From a bacterium (GTDB lineage: Bacteria; Chloroflexota; Dormibacteria; Dormibacterales; Dormibacteraceae): a DNA stretch of 64,000 nt. Each line of letters begins with the position of its first letter. Within the stretch, counting starts at the first letter, position 1. Position numbers and translations under genes: made by a program. A model generated the notes under the pieces. The model was not told where the DNA came from and ran no database searches. It saw only the letters and a list, made by a program, of their open reading frames with translations. The stretch is taken from positions 1 to 64,000 of the forward strand of contig SCQL01000033.1 of the NCBI GenBank assembly GCA_004299235.1, in the 5' to 3' direction. Below, piece by piece: positions 1 through 6,666 of this stretch.

Positions 1-14
1 GGGAGCGTGACAAA

Positions 15-98
15 CCAACCGAAGTAACTGCGACACATCAGCCGAAGTTGTGTGCCGCATCAGCCGAAGGCCTTTTGAGACCTGTCACCCGAACTTGC
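15..98. repeat. Four imperfect direct repeats, possible IS21-type terminus
   Basis: Four copies of a short core resembling CANCCGAAGT lie at about 15-25, 38-48, 60-69 and 86-96, with 22-26 bp between them. The sequence between copies 1-2 and 2-3 is also related (TGCGACA, TGTGCCGCA). Multiple short direct repeats with about 22 bp phasing are typical of the transposase-binding ends of IS21-family elements. No transposase gene is in the window, so the element, if real, lies to the left of position 1. Confidence 0.45.
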
Positions 99-108
99 AC
101 AGAAGCCA

Positions 109-184
109 TGGTGGGCCGCGGTGGACTCGAACCACCTACCTCCGCGTTATCAGCACGGCGCTCTGCCAGTTGAGCTAGCGGCCC
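109..184 (-). tRNA. tRNA-Ile (anticodon GAU)
   Basis: Read on the minus strand this folds into a full cloverleaf: acceptor GGGCCGC pairs with GCGGCCC, D stem GCTC/GAGC, anticodon stem CCGTG/CGCGG with loop CTGATAA (anticodon GAT), T stem GGTGG/CCACC with loop TTCGAGT, discriminator A. The 3' CCA is encoded (109-111). It decodes AUC. tRNA-Ile(GAU) is often inside rRNA operons; here it stands next to tRNA-Trp with no rRNA nearby. Confidence 0.97.
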
Positions 185-311
185 AAACTCTTGGCGAGTC
201 GAGGCGGGGTGCTCCCGAGAACCTTGGCCTTGGAGTCTACTGTGTCGCCCGATTCGACCGCTCGCCCCGGAACAGCCTAGGCCGGACCAGCCGAGTGGGC
301 ACGGGGCGAAA

Positions 312-389
312 TGGCAGGGGCGGAAGGATTCGAACCCTCGGCCCTCGGTTTTGGAGACCGATGCTCTGACCAGACTGAGCTACGCCCCT
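312..389 (-). tRNA. tRNA-Trp (anticodon CCA)
   Basis: The minus strand gives acceptor AGGGGCG/CGCCCCT, D stem GCTC/GAGC, anticodon stem TCGGT/ACCGA with loop CTCCAAA (anticodon CCA), T stem GAGGG/CCTTC (one G-T pair) and loop TTCGAAT, discriminator G, and an encoded CCA end at 312-314. It lies 127 bp upstream of tRNA-Ile on the same strand, so the two could be co-transcribed. Confidence 0.97.
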
Positions 390-445
390 ACTCGGCCGAA
401 GGGCAATTCTAACCCAGGCCCAATTTCCCGCCCCGAGCGGCCGAT

Positions 446-451
446 TAGCAT
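446..451 (+). promoter_or_regulatory. -10 hexamer TAGCAT of a leaderless promoter
   Basis: TAGCAT is followed by exactly 6 nt and then the ATG of the Nmad3-like gene at 458, with no Shine-Dalgarno sequence. Transcription would be expected to start at or very near the A of the ATG. Confidence 0.55.
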
Positions 452-457
452 CGGGGC

Positions 458-1126
458 ATGGCCGCCTTCGTCGCCAACATCGGCGTCAACTCCGCCCACG
501 CCGCCCGCTCTCCGCTTTTCGACGACGGGTCGTTTCAGCTGTTGCCGATCCCGGAAGAGCCCTCGTGGCGGCCGCCGATGCTCCGGCTGAGAGACCTCCC
601 GGAGCTGGCCGCCCTCGCCCCGACAGCCTGGCGCGAGCGCGCCATCCACCTCGACCCCGACCTCAACCGCGCCACGCCGACTTATGGAGACAACTGCCGC
701 CGCGCCGGCCGTGCCTTCAGCCTCCGACGGGCCCAAAGAGGCGATCTAATCGTCTTCCTCGCGCGACTGCATCCCGTATCCGCGCCCGCCGGCTTTCACC
801 TCGTCGGTCGCCTGGTCGTCGAAGAGGTCGTCGCCGATATCAGCGAGGACCCCGGCCCCGGCTGGTGGGATGGCAACGCCCACGTGCGGCGGGCGCGCGC
901 GACCTCGCTGTGGGACTCGTTCTGGGTCTTCAAGGGTGCGCCGGGTAGCGGGCTCTTCCCGCGAGCGGTGCCCTTCGCCAGGTCACAGGCGGAGTCCGTC
1001 TTCGGCCACGGCTGGCGATGGCCGCCGCACCGAACCGAGCTCCAGACGATCGGGTCATACACCCGGACTGTGCGCCGCATCGAAGGTGAGGGGGAGGCAT
1101 GGCTGCGAGCGATCTGCCCGTCCTGA
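458..1126 (+). CDS. Nmad3-like putative nucleotide-modification protein
   Basis: This 222-residue protein opens with ANIGVNSAH followed by SPLFDDGSF and LLPIPEE, the N-terminal signature I associate with the Nmad3 (nucleotide modification associated domain 3) family. Further along are DNCRRAGRAF, GDLIVFLARL and a FHLVGRL strand. Such domains are predicted, not proven, to act in DNA/nucleotide base modification and are frequent in phages and mobile islands. It has no signal peptide or membrane segment. The ATG lies 6 nt after a TAGCAT box. Its 3' end overlaps the phosphatase gene by 28 bp, so the two are probably translated together. Family assignment is from memory of the motif pattern and is moderate in strength. 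Confidence 0.65.
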   Translation: MAAFVANIGVNSAHAARSPLFDDGSFQLLPIPEEPSWRPPMLRLRDLPELAALAPTAWRERAIHLDPDLNRATPTYGDNCRRAGRAFSLRRAQRGDLIVFLARLHPVSAPAGFHLVGRLVVEEVVADISEDPGPGWWDGNAHVRRARATSLWDSFWVFKGAPGSGLFPRAVPFARSQAESVFGHGWRWPPHRTELQTIGSYTRTVRRIEGEGEAWLRAICPS

Positions 1127-1854
1127 TCGTCGGCGACGTCCACGGCGACCTCGAGCGGCTCTTCGACGCGCTGCGCCCTTACCCGGCTGATGAGTGGCAC
1201 ACGATCTTCCTCGGCGACCTCGTCGACTACGGCATGTTCGGCGTCGGCGCCCTGCGCTACGCGCGCGACCGCGCCCACACCACCGTGCTGCTCGGCAACC
1301 ACGAGGTCGCGATGCTCTGGGCGATCCGCGATCCGGCGCGCATCGGCGCCTGGATGGGCATCGGCGGCCAGCGCCATGACCTCGACGAGCTCGCGCGCGA
1401 CCCTGATCTCCAGCGCTGGCTGCGCGAGCGACCGGCGATCGTCCGACTTCCCGATCGGACGCTGGTCCAGCACTGCGGCAGCGACGGCTACTCCAACCTG
1501 TTCGCGGCCGGCGAGCCCGACCCCGTCGCGGCCGTCAACACGCGCGTGCGCGACCTGCTGATGGATGGAGGCGAATCGACCCTGTGGGACGCGCTCAGCG
1601 GACCCAACATCTTTCCGTCCCAGCCGGAGCGACTCGGGCGCTGGCTGGAGATCACCGGCAGCCGCCGCGTCGTGTTCGGTCACAAGCCGCATGCCGGCGC
1701 CGTGCCGGAGCGATATCACGGCGGCAAGGCGATCAACTTCGATGGCGCCTTCAGCCGCTCGCACCGCCTGTACCGGAAGCGCCTCTCGCCACCGGGCGCG
1801 ACCGTCGCCCCCCTTGGACGACTAAGCTGTGAAGAGAGATGCCTAGGGTCCTGA
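1099..1854 (+). CDS. Calcineurin-like metallophosphoesterase (ApaH/PPP type)
   Basis: This 251-residue cytoplasmic protein carries the di-metal phosphoesterase motifs in order: GDVHGD near residue 13, GDLVDYG near 39, GNHE near 64 and a C-terminal FGHKPHAG histidine motif. The spacing fits the PPP family, which includes Ser/Thr phosphatases and symmetrical diadenosine-tetraphosphate hydrolases; the sequence alone does not choose between them. The first ATG sits inside the preceding Nmad3-like gene (28 bp overlap), and the stop lies 68 bp before the preferred start of the phosphoribosyltransferase. The three genes look like one transcript, suggesting a substrate linked to nucleotides. Confidence 0.85.
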   Translation: MAASDLPVLIVGDVHGDLERLFDALRPYPADEWHTIFLGDLVDYGMFGVGALRYARDRAHTTVLLGNHEVAMLWAIRDPARIGAWMGIGGQRHDLDELARDPDLQRWLRERPAIVRLPDRTLVQHCGSDGYSNLFAAGEPDPVAAVNTRVRDLLMDGGESTLWDALSGPNIFPSQPERLGRWLEITGSRRVVFGHKPHAGAVPERYHGGKAINFDGAFSRSHRLYRKRLSPPGATVAPLGRLSCEERCLGS

Positions 1855-1922
1855 CCGCGGGGCAGGCGCGGGGATCACAGGCTCAGAGTGGGCTCGCTCA
1901 CGCTCAGAACCCCACCCGACCC

Positions 1923-2423
1923 ATGATCTCGGCCGCGCGCATCGCGCGGCGCGTGCGGCAGCTCGGCCGGCACGTGTCCCAGGTTTACGCCGGCATCGAC
2001 ACGCCGCTGTTGCTCATCGTCGTCCTGAAGGGCGCGGCCGTGTTCGCGTCCGACCTCCTACGCAGCCTGAGCATCCCCGCCGAGCTGGAATTCGTGCGCG
2101 CCTCCAGCTACGGCTCCGGCACGATCCGGGGCGCGCTCCGGCTCGCGCACATGGTCGACGGTCCGCTCGTCGACCGTCACGTGCTGCTGGTCGAGGACAT
2201 CGTCGACTCAGGCCACACGCTGCACGCTCTGGTCCGGCGTTTCCGCGGCATGAAGCCGGCGTCTCTGCGGATCGCGGCCCTCCTCGACCGGCCCGCGCGC
2301 CGCGCGGTGGGCGTCAACATCGATTTCCTCGGGTTCACCATCCCCGACCGTTTCGTCATCGGCTACGGCCTCGACTACGCCGGCCTGTATCGGGAGCTGC
2401 CGAGCATCCACTCCCTGGGTTAA
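1923..2423 (+). CDS. hpt: Hypoxanthine phosphoribosyltransferase
   Basis: It converts hypoxanthine or guanine plus PRPP into IMP or GMP (purine salvage). The 166-residue protein has the family landmarks: an N-terminal MISAARIARRVRQLG helix, VVLKGA, the PRPP-binding loop LVEDIVDSGHTL and the C-terminal GYGLDYAGLYRELP. An in-frame ATG at 1839 would overlap the phosphatase gene and add 28 low-complexity residues, but family alignment places the start at 1923. A second HPRT domain occurs in this window at 42723-43736, fused to a nuclease-like domain, so the organism has two. The stop overlaps the convergent Ogt-Ada gene by 4 bp. Confidence 0.9.
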   Translation: MISAARIARRVRQLGRHVSQVYAGIDTPLLLIVVLKGAAVFASDLLRSLSIPAELEFVRASSYGSGTIRGALRLAHMVDGPLVDRHVLLVEDIVDSGHTLHALVRRFRGMKPASLRIAALLDRPARRAVGVNIDFLGFTIPDRFVIGYGLDYAGLYRELPSIHSLG

Positions 2424-3199
2424 GCGGTCAAACGGACCGCGGCGGGACGGCAGTCCTTGCACGGCCGGTAGCCCGCGGCGAACGCCGCCGCCTCGTCGTG
2501 GAGCGGCACCAGGTTGGCCTCGGCCGCCCTCTTCACGTGGTGGCATGTCGGGAAGCAGAAGATCTTGGTGGTGCGCACCCCGTGGTAGCGGACGCCGGCG
2601 TGCGCCAGCTCCTCCAGTCGATTCAAACGCACGCCTTCAAGGGTCAGGATCGCGCGCTTCGCGCTGGGCCCCCCGCCCGAGTAGTTGCCGATGGCGCCGT
2701 CCGTGCGGACGACCCGGTGGCACGGGATGAAGTACGGGATCGGATTGTGGGCCAGCGCGGTGCCGACGGCGCGGACGGCCGCGGGACGGCCGATCTCACG
2801 CGCGATCCAGCCGTAGGGCCGAACCTCGCCGCGCGGTATCTCGCGCGTCTTGCGCAGCACCGCCTGCTCGAATTCGGTGAGGCCGCGCAGGTCGAAACGC
2901 AGCCGGCGCTCGCCGCTCAGCTCGGCCTCGATCTTGGCGGCGAGGCCGGGCGGGGCGGGAGCCGCGACCAGCCGCCGGCCGACATCCTGGCCAAACCACC
3001 CCTCGAACGCCGCCGCGGAGCTGGAGCGGGCCGCGGCCGAGACCCCCAGCCCGTTCCAGGCGACGAAAACCGGACCGAGCACGGTGTCGAAACACGCGTA
3101 CGAATCCGCCAGCCCAGCCTGGGCGAGCAGGCGCTCGGCGAACCCGTCGGGCGCCCTGACCTCTCCGAGTCTTGCCAAATCAGTCGTCAGCATGGTCAT
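2420..3199 (-). CDS. O6-alkylguanine-DNA methyltransferase fused to C-terminal Ada zinc domain
   Basis: The 259-residue protein joins two suicide DNA-repair modules. Residues about 30-190 are an Ogt/MGMT domain with the alkyl-accepting cysteine in PCHRV (Cys160). Residues about 203-252 match the Ada metal-binding domain, with Cys215, Cys219, Cys247 and Cys250 spaced as in E. coli Ada (C-x3-C-x27-C-x2-C), where one Cys repairs methylphosphotriesters. In classical Ada the zinc domain is N-terminal and followed by an AraC DNA-binding domain; here it is C-terminal and there is no AraC part. The first about 28 residues (LARLGEVRAPDGFAERLL) resemble the start of anti-sigma-type proteins. The gene overlaps the upstream ECF sigma gene by 20 bp. 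Confidence 0.9.
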   Translation of the reverse strand: MTMLTTDLARLGEVRAPDGFAERLLAQAGLADSYACFDTVLGPVFVAWNGLGVSAAARSSSAAAFEGWFGQDVGRRLVAAPAPPGLAAKIEAELSGERRLRFDLRGLTEFEQAVLRKTREIPRGEVRPYGWIAREIGRPAAVRAVGTALAHNPIPYFIPCHRVVRTDGAIGNYSGGGPSAKRAILTLEGVRLNRLEELAHAGVRYHGVRTTKIFCFPTCHHVKRAAEANLVPLHDEAAAFAAGYRPCKDCRPAAVRLTA

Positions 3200-3695
3200 C
3201 GTCGTCTCCTCTCAGCAATCTGAGTCCGCGGTGGACATTCGCCTTGACCGTCCCCACCGGCTGGCCGAGCACCGCCGCCGCCTCCGCATACGAAAGCTCC
3301 TGCACGTGGCGCAGGACCACCGCTTCCCGATATCGGCGCGGCAGACCGGCCACGCGAGCGGCAAGATCGTCCATCTCCGCGCGGCGCAGCGCATGCGCTT
3401 CGGGGCCGGGGCGGTGATCGGACTCGCTGCCGTTCAGCTCGACCACTCGAGGCCGGACGCCGCGAAGGCGGTTGCGGACGACATTGAGCGCGATGCGATG
3501 CAGCCAGGCTTTCTGCTTCAGGTCCCGAACCCGGTCCGGCGGGTATGTGAGCAGGGCACGATACGCGCGCAGAAACGTATCCTGCGCGACCTCCTCCGCA
3601 TCGGGGCGGTTGCCGGTCATGGCCAGGCTGAAGGCGAACAGGCGGTCCTGGTTCTCTTTAACCATCCGTTCGAACTGACGCTCGACCCCTTCCAT
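3180..3695 (-). CDS. ECF sigma-70 factor
   Basis: The 171-residue protein has region 2 (QDRLFAFSLAMTG...DAEEVAQDTFLRAYRAL...AWLHRIALNVVRNRLR) and region 4 (LPRRYREAVVLRHVQELSYAEAAAVLGQPVGTVKANVHRGLRLLR), with no extra domains. It would redirect RNA polymerase to a small regulon. The ATG at 3695 is preceded by GGGAG 6 nt away; a longer frame exists to 3818 but that extension is a translation of the tandem repeat and has no family match. Its stop overlaps the start of the Ogt-Ada gene by 20 bp, the position normally held by an anti-sigma gene. It is divergent from a second sigma gene at 3830. Confidence 0.9.
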   Translation of the reverse strand: MEGVERQFERMVKENQDRLFAFSLAMTGNRPDAEEVAQDTFLRAYRALLTYPPDRVRDLKQKAWLHRIALNVVRNRLRGVRPRVVELNGSESDHRPGPEAHALRRAEMDDLAARVAGLPRRYREAVVLRHVQELSYAEAAAVLGQPVGTVKANVHRGLRLLRGDDDDHADD

Positions 3696-3701
3696 CAGAT
3701 G

Positions 3702-3737
3702 CTCCCGCAACCGCTCCTGCAACCGCTCCTGCAAATG
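3702..3737 (-). repeat. Three 12-bp tandem repeats carrying Shine-Dalgarno cores
   Basis: Units at 3702-3713, 3714-3725 and 3726-3737 read on the minus strand as CGGTTGCGGGAG, CGGTTGCAGGAG and CATTTGCAGGAG. Each ends in GGGAG or AGGAG, so the ECF sigma start at 3695 has three tandem ribosome-binding cores, the nearest 6 nt away. Confidence 0.75.
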
Positions 3738-3829
3738 CCCCGCACACGTCCTTGAACACGACCGGCGGCGGGATGGTTGCAACTCCGGGGGAACCATGAT
3801 GCGGCCCCCGGTGTACAAGATGCGTTCCG

Positions 3830-4393
3830 ATGGAGGGCCGACCAGAGGACGATTCCGAGCTGCTCGCGCGCGCCCGGCGCGGCGAGGCGGCCGCCTATGA
3901 GGAGATCGTGCAGCGCTACCAGCAGGTCGCGTTTCGAACGGCGTACGTCATCACCGGGTCGGCGGCGGACGCCGAGGACGCCGCGCAGGAAGGATTCGTC
4001 AAGGCCTACCGCGCCCTCGACCGCTTCCGGCCTGGCGCCGACCTCCGGCCTTGGTTGCTGCGGATCGTCGCCAACGAAGCCCGGAACCGGGTCCGGTCGT
4101 CAGTCCGCCGGCATGGGCTGGAACTCCGCCTGGCCGAGGGCTTCCGCCCGGGGGATGCGGCCCCGTCCCCCGAGGCGGCAGCCGTCGCCGCCGAAGACAG
4201 GCGCGCCCTGCTCGGCCTGGTCAACAGCCTGGGCGAAGAAGACCGGCTCGTGATCGCGAGCCGCTACTTCCTCGAGCTCAGCGGCGAGGAGACGGCGACG
4301 GCGCTGGGCATCCCCGAGGGCACGGTCAAGTCGCGCCTGTCGCGAGCCCTGGCCCGCTTGCGAGCTCGAGTCGGGGAGGCGGCGAATGCCTGA
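3830..4393 (+). CDS. ECF sigma-70 factor
   Basis: The 187-residue protein has a clear sigma region 2 (YEEIVQRYQQVAFRTAYVITGSAADAEDAAQEGFVKAYRAL, RPWLLRIVANEARNRVR) and region 4 (EDRLVIASRYFLELSGEETATALGIPEGTVKSRLSRALARLR). It is divergent from the sigma gene at 3180-3695 across a 134-bp gap. Its stop overlaps the next gene, a membrane-anchored protein, by 8 bp, the usual arrangement of a sigma factor and its anti-sigma factor. Confidence 0.93.
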   Translation: MEGRPEDDSELLARARRGEAAAYEEIVQRYQQVAFRTAYVITGSAADAEDAAQEGFVKAYRALDRFRPGADLRPWLLRIVANEARNRVRSSVRRHGLELRLAEGFRPGDAAPSPEAAAVAAEDRRALLGLVNSLGEEDRLVIASRYFLELSGEETATALGIPEGTVKSRLSRALARLRARVGEAANA

Positions 4394-5174
4394 GCTCACC
4401 GAGTTGGAGGCACGATTGACTCGCCTGGGCGCCGAGCTGGACTGGCCGGTCACCCCGGACCTTGCGCCCAGGATCAGGTCCCGAATCGCCACCCAGCGCC
4501 CGGCGCCACCGCGGTGGTTCTCCAAACCCTGGGCCCTTGCCGCCGCGGCCGTGATCCTGGCGCTCGCCGCCCTGCTCGCCTATGCCCCCGCGCGCGACAC
4601 CATCGCCGGCTGGATCAACGTGCACGCGCTCATCGAACGCGTCCAACGCCTGCCGGCGCCATCCCCCCATCCGCCGGCCCCCCTGGGCAAGCGTCTGGGG
4701 CTTGGCGGCCAGACCACGTTGAAGGCGGCGGCCGGAGCGGTGAAATGGCACGTCCTCGTGCCCGCATCGCTCGGCCCGCCGGACGAGGTCTACCTGCAGC
4801 CGTCGCCGGATGGGCCTCCCCAGGGCGAGGTGACGCTGGTGTACTCCCTCCGGCCCGGCATCCCAACCTCAGGCCAGACCGGCGTCGCGGTGCTGGTCAC
4901 CGAGGCGCGCGGGGCGATCGACGCCAACTTCTTCGGCAAGCTGCTCGGGCCCGGCACGACGCTCGAAGACGTGACCGCCGCCGGGCACCCCGGCTACTGG
5001 ATCGCCGGCAAGCCGCACGTCTTCTTCCTGGTCGATGCCGAAGGCAACATCCGCGACGAGACTCTGCGCCTGGCCACGAACACGCTGCTGTTCGACGACG
5101 GCGGCACGGTCGTGCGCATCGAGGGCGACCTGACCAGAGCACAAGCCCTGGAGATCGCCGCGTCCCTGCATTAG
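4386..5174 (+). CDS. Membrane-anchored putative anti-sigma factor
   Basis: The 262-residue protein has a soluble N-terminal part of about 45 residues, one membrane helix (WALAAAAVILALAALLAYA, about 45-63) and an extracytoplasmic domain with YLQPSPDG, GHPGYWIAGKPHVFF and VRIEGDLTRAQALEIAASL, a layout like DUF4367-type regulatory domains. There is no HxxxCxxC zinc motif. The 8-bp overlap with the sigma gene and the single helix make an anti-sigma role likely, but this is inferred from position and topology. Confidence 0.75.
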   Translation: MPELTELEARLTRLGAELDWPVTPDLAPRIRSRIATQRPAPPRWFSKPWALAAAAVILALAALLAYAPARDTIAGWINVHALIERVQRLPAPSPHPPAPLGKRLGLGGQTTLKAAAGAVKWHVLVPASLGPPDEVYLQPSPDGPPQGEVTLVYSLRPGIPTSGQTGVAVLVTEARGAIDANFFGKLLGPGTTLEDVTAAGHPGYWIAGKPHVFFLVDAEGNIRDETLRLATNTLLFDDGGTVVRIEGDLTRAQALEIAASLH

Positions 5175-5229
5175 GCGGGCCAGGGAACCCAGCTCGCCCG
5201 GGCGGTGTATGGGAGGCGAGGTGAAGAGC

Positions 5230-6495
5230 ATGCGAAGGCTTTTGGCGGCGGTGGGCTTAGCGGTGGTCGCGGCGGGATGTGGCGGCGTCACGGGACCGCA
5301 GGCGTCAAGCAGAGATTTCAAGCTCTACGAGGCGGCTTCGACCCAGAGCGCCCAGCTGGTGGCCGTCATCGACTCGCGCTCACACGCGATCGAGCGCCGG
5401 CTGCCCTTCGGCACGCCTTCACCTGACTGGCAGCATCTCTATTCAGTCAGCTCCAACCTGCTGATGGACACTGATCCCGCCGGCGGAGCGACGCTCAAGA
5501 CCCTCAAATTGCCCGGTGATTACCGGTTGCCGCCGGCGACGATCAGCGGCCTGCCGGGCGGCCTGTCGCAGAACGGGCAATGGCTGGTCCTGGAAAGATT
5601 CGAACCCGCCTCAACCTCTCTGCCCAGCGCGTCCCACATGGTGGTGGTCGGCACATCCTTCGCCAGGCAGCCGGTGCGCATCGACCTGACCGGCTTCTTC
5701 GAGTTCGACGCCATCAGCAACGACGGGCAGCGCCTCTACCTCATCGAGCACGTCTCCCCAACCATCTACCGGGTGCGCATGTTCAACGTCGGGGCCGGGC
5801 AGCTGGATCCGAGCATCGTCTTCGACAAGAGCGATGGCAGCCAGGCCATGGCCGGCCTGCGGCTGTCCGGCGTGGCTTCGCCCGACGGCCACTCGCTCTA
5901 CAGCATGTACGTCCGCGACCAGGCGGGCCCGTTCGTCCACGCCCTCAGCCTCGACGGCCCGATCGCGTTCTGCATCGACCTGCCCGGTTCGGGCTACAAC
6001 CACAGCGGCGACGGCAGCGGCTTTCACTGGTCGCTCGCTCTCAGCGCCGGCGGTTCGCGCCTCTACGCGGTGAACGCGGCGACCGGGATCGTCAGCGAGA
6101 TCGACACGGGCAGCGACGCCTCCCCGAAGCTGCTGCGTTCCGCCCACATCGGCGCCATCGGACCGACCTCGGGCCTGTTCGCCCAGGACGCGTACGCCAA
6201 AGGGTTCGGCGCCAACCCCGCCGTGCTCAGCCCTGACGGGCGGACGCTGGTCACCGCGGGGGCCTCAGGCGTCGTCTGGATCGACACCGCCACTCTGCAC
6301 GCCCGCGGCCACGCGCTGACGGGCTGGAGGGTGTGGAGCCTGGCGCTGAGCCCGGATGGAATGACGGTCTACGCGCTCAGCGACGCCGGCAAGATCGCCG
6401 AGCTGTCGATGGCGGCTGCGCAAGTGGCGGTGAGCTTTGAGGGTGCCGCCGGCCAGCCGATGGCGCTGATCAGGGTGGAGGCGGCGGCTCCTTAG
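5230..6495 (+). CDS. Lipoprotein with beta-propeller-like repeats
   Basis: The 421-residue protein begins MRRLLAAVGLAVVAAGC, a lipoprotein signal peptide with lipobox VAAGC. The rest is beta-rich, with recurring SPDG/SNDG/SPDGRTL blades (SPDWQHLYSV, SNDGQRLYLI, SPDGHSLYSM, SAGGSRLYAV, SPDGRTLVTA, SPDGMTVYAL) like WD40/YVTN propellers. The start at 5230 has GAGGTG 6 nt upstream. It follows the sigma/anti-sigma pair by 55 bp on the same strand and may belong to that operon. Exact function is unknown. Its last 26 bp overlap a small convergent gene. Confidence 0.8.
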   Translation: MRRLLAAVGLAVVAAGCGGVTGPQASSRDFKLYEAASTQSAQLVAVIDSRSHAIERRLPFGTPSPDWQHLYSVSSNLLMDTDPAGGATLKTLKLPGDYRLPPATISGLPGGLSQNGQWLVLERFEPASTSLPSASHMVVVGTSFARQPVRIDLTGFFEFDAISNDGQRLYLIEHVSPTIYRVRMFNVGAGQLDPSIVFDKSDGSQAMAGLRLSGVASPDGHSLYSMYVRDQAGPFVHALSLDGPIAFCIDLPGSGYNHSGDGSGFHWSLALSAGGSRLYAVNAATGIVSEIDTGSDASPKLLRSAHIGAIGPTSGLFAQDAYAKGFGANPAVLSPDGRTLVTAGASGVVWIDTATLHARGHALTGWRVWSLALSPDGMTVYALSDAGKIAELSMAAAQVAVSFEGAAGQPMALIRVEAAAP

Positions 6496-6649
6496 TCGCG
6501 AGCTCGTAGCCGTGGCACCGCAGCACGGGCAGGCGCGGGTACCGTGGGAACGAGGGCTCGGTGAGGGAGCGCTCGCACATCCAGAACGTGCTGTGGGCGC
6601 CCGGCACCCTGCGAGAGTGCTTGCAGGAGGCGCAAAGCCCGGGTTCCAC
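6470..6649 (-). CDS. Small four-cysteine protein, probable zinc ribbon
   Basis: A 59-residue protein starting at GTG (6649) and ending at TGA (6470). It reads MEPGLCASCKHSRRV, then FWMCERSLTEPSFPRYPRLP and VLRCHGYE; the cysteines at 6, 9, 25 and 46 look like a metal-binding set. I recall similar short proteins with CxxC...C(x)RS...FPRYP.LPV..C.GYE in other GC-rich bacteria, without a known function. It starts 17 bp after the exonuclease stop on the same strand, so it is probably co-transcribed, and it overlaps the end of the convergent lipoprotein gene. Start choice: a stop codon lies four codons upstream, leaving GTG 6649 as the only standard start. Confidence 0.75.
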   Translation of the reverse strand: MEPGLCASCKHSRRVPGAHSTFWMCERSLTEPSFPRYPRLPVLRCHGYELATKEPPPPP

Positions 6650-6666
6650 GATGCCAAATCATGCCG

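Noticed and set aside
121-369. Open frame across the tRNA region
   Set aside because: It crosses both tRNA genes and is a by-product of high GC content.
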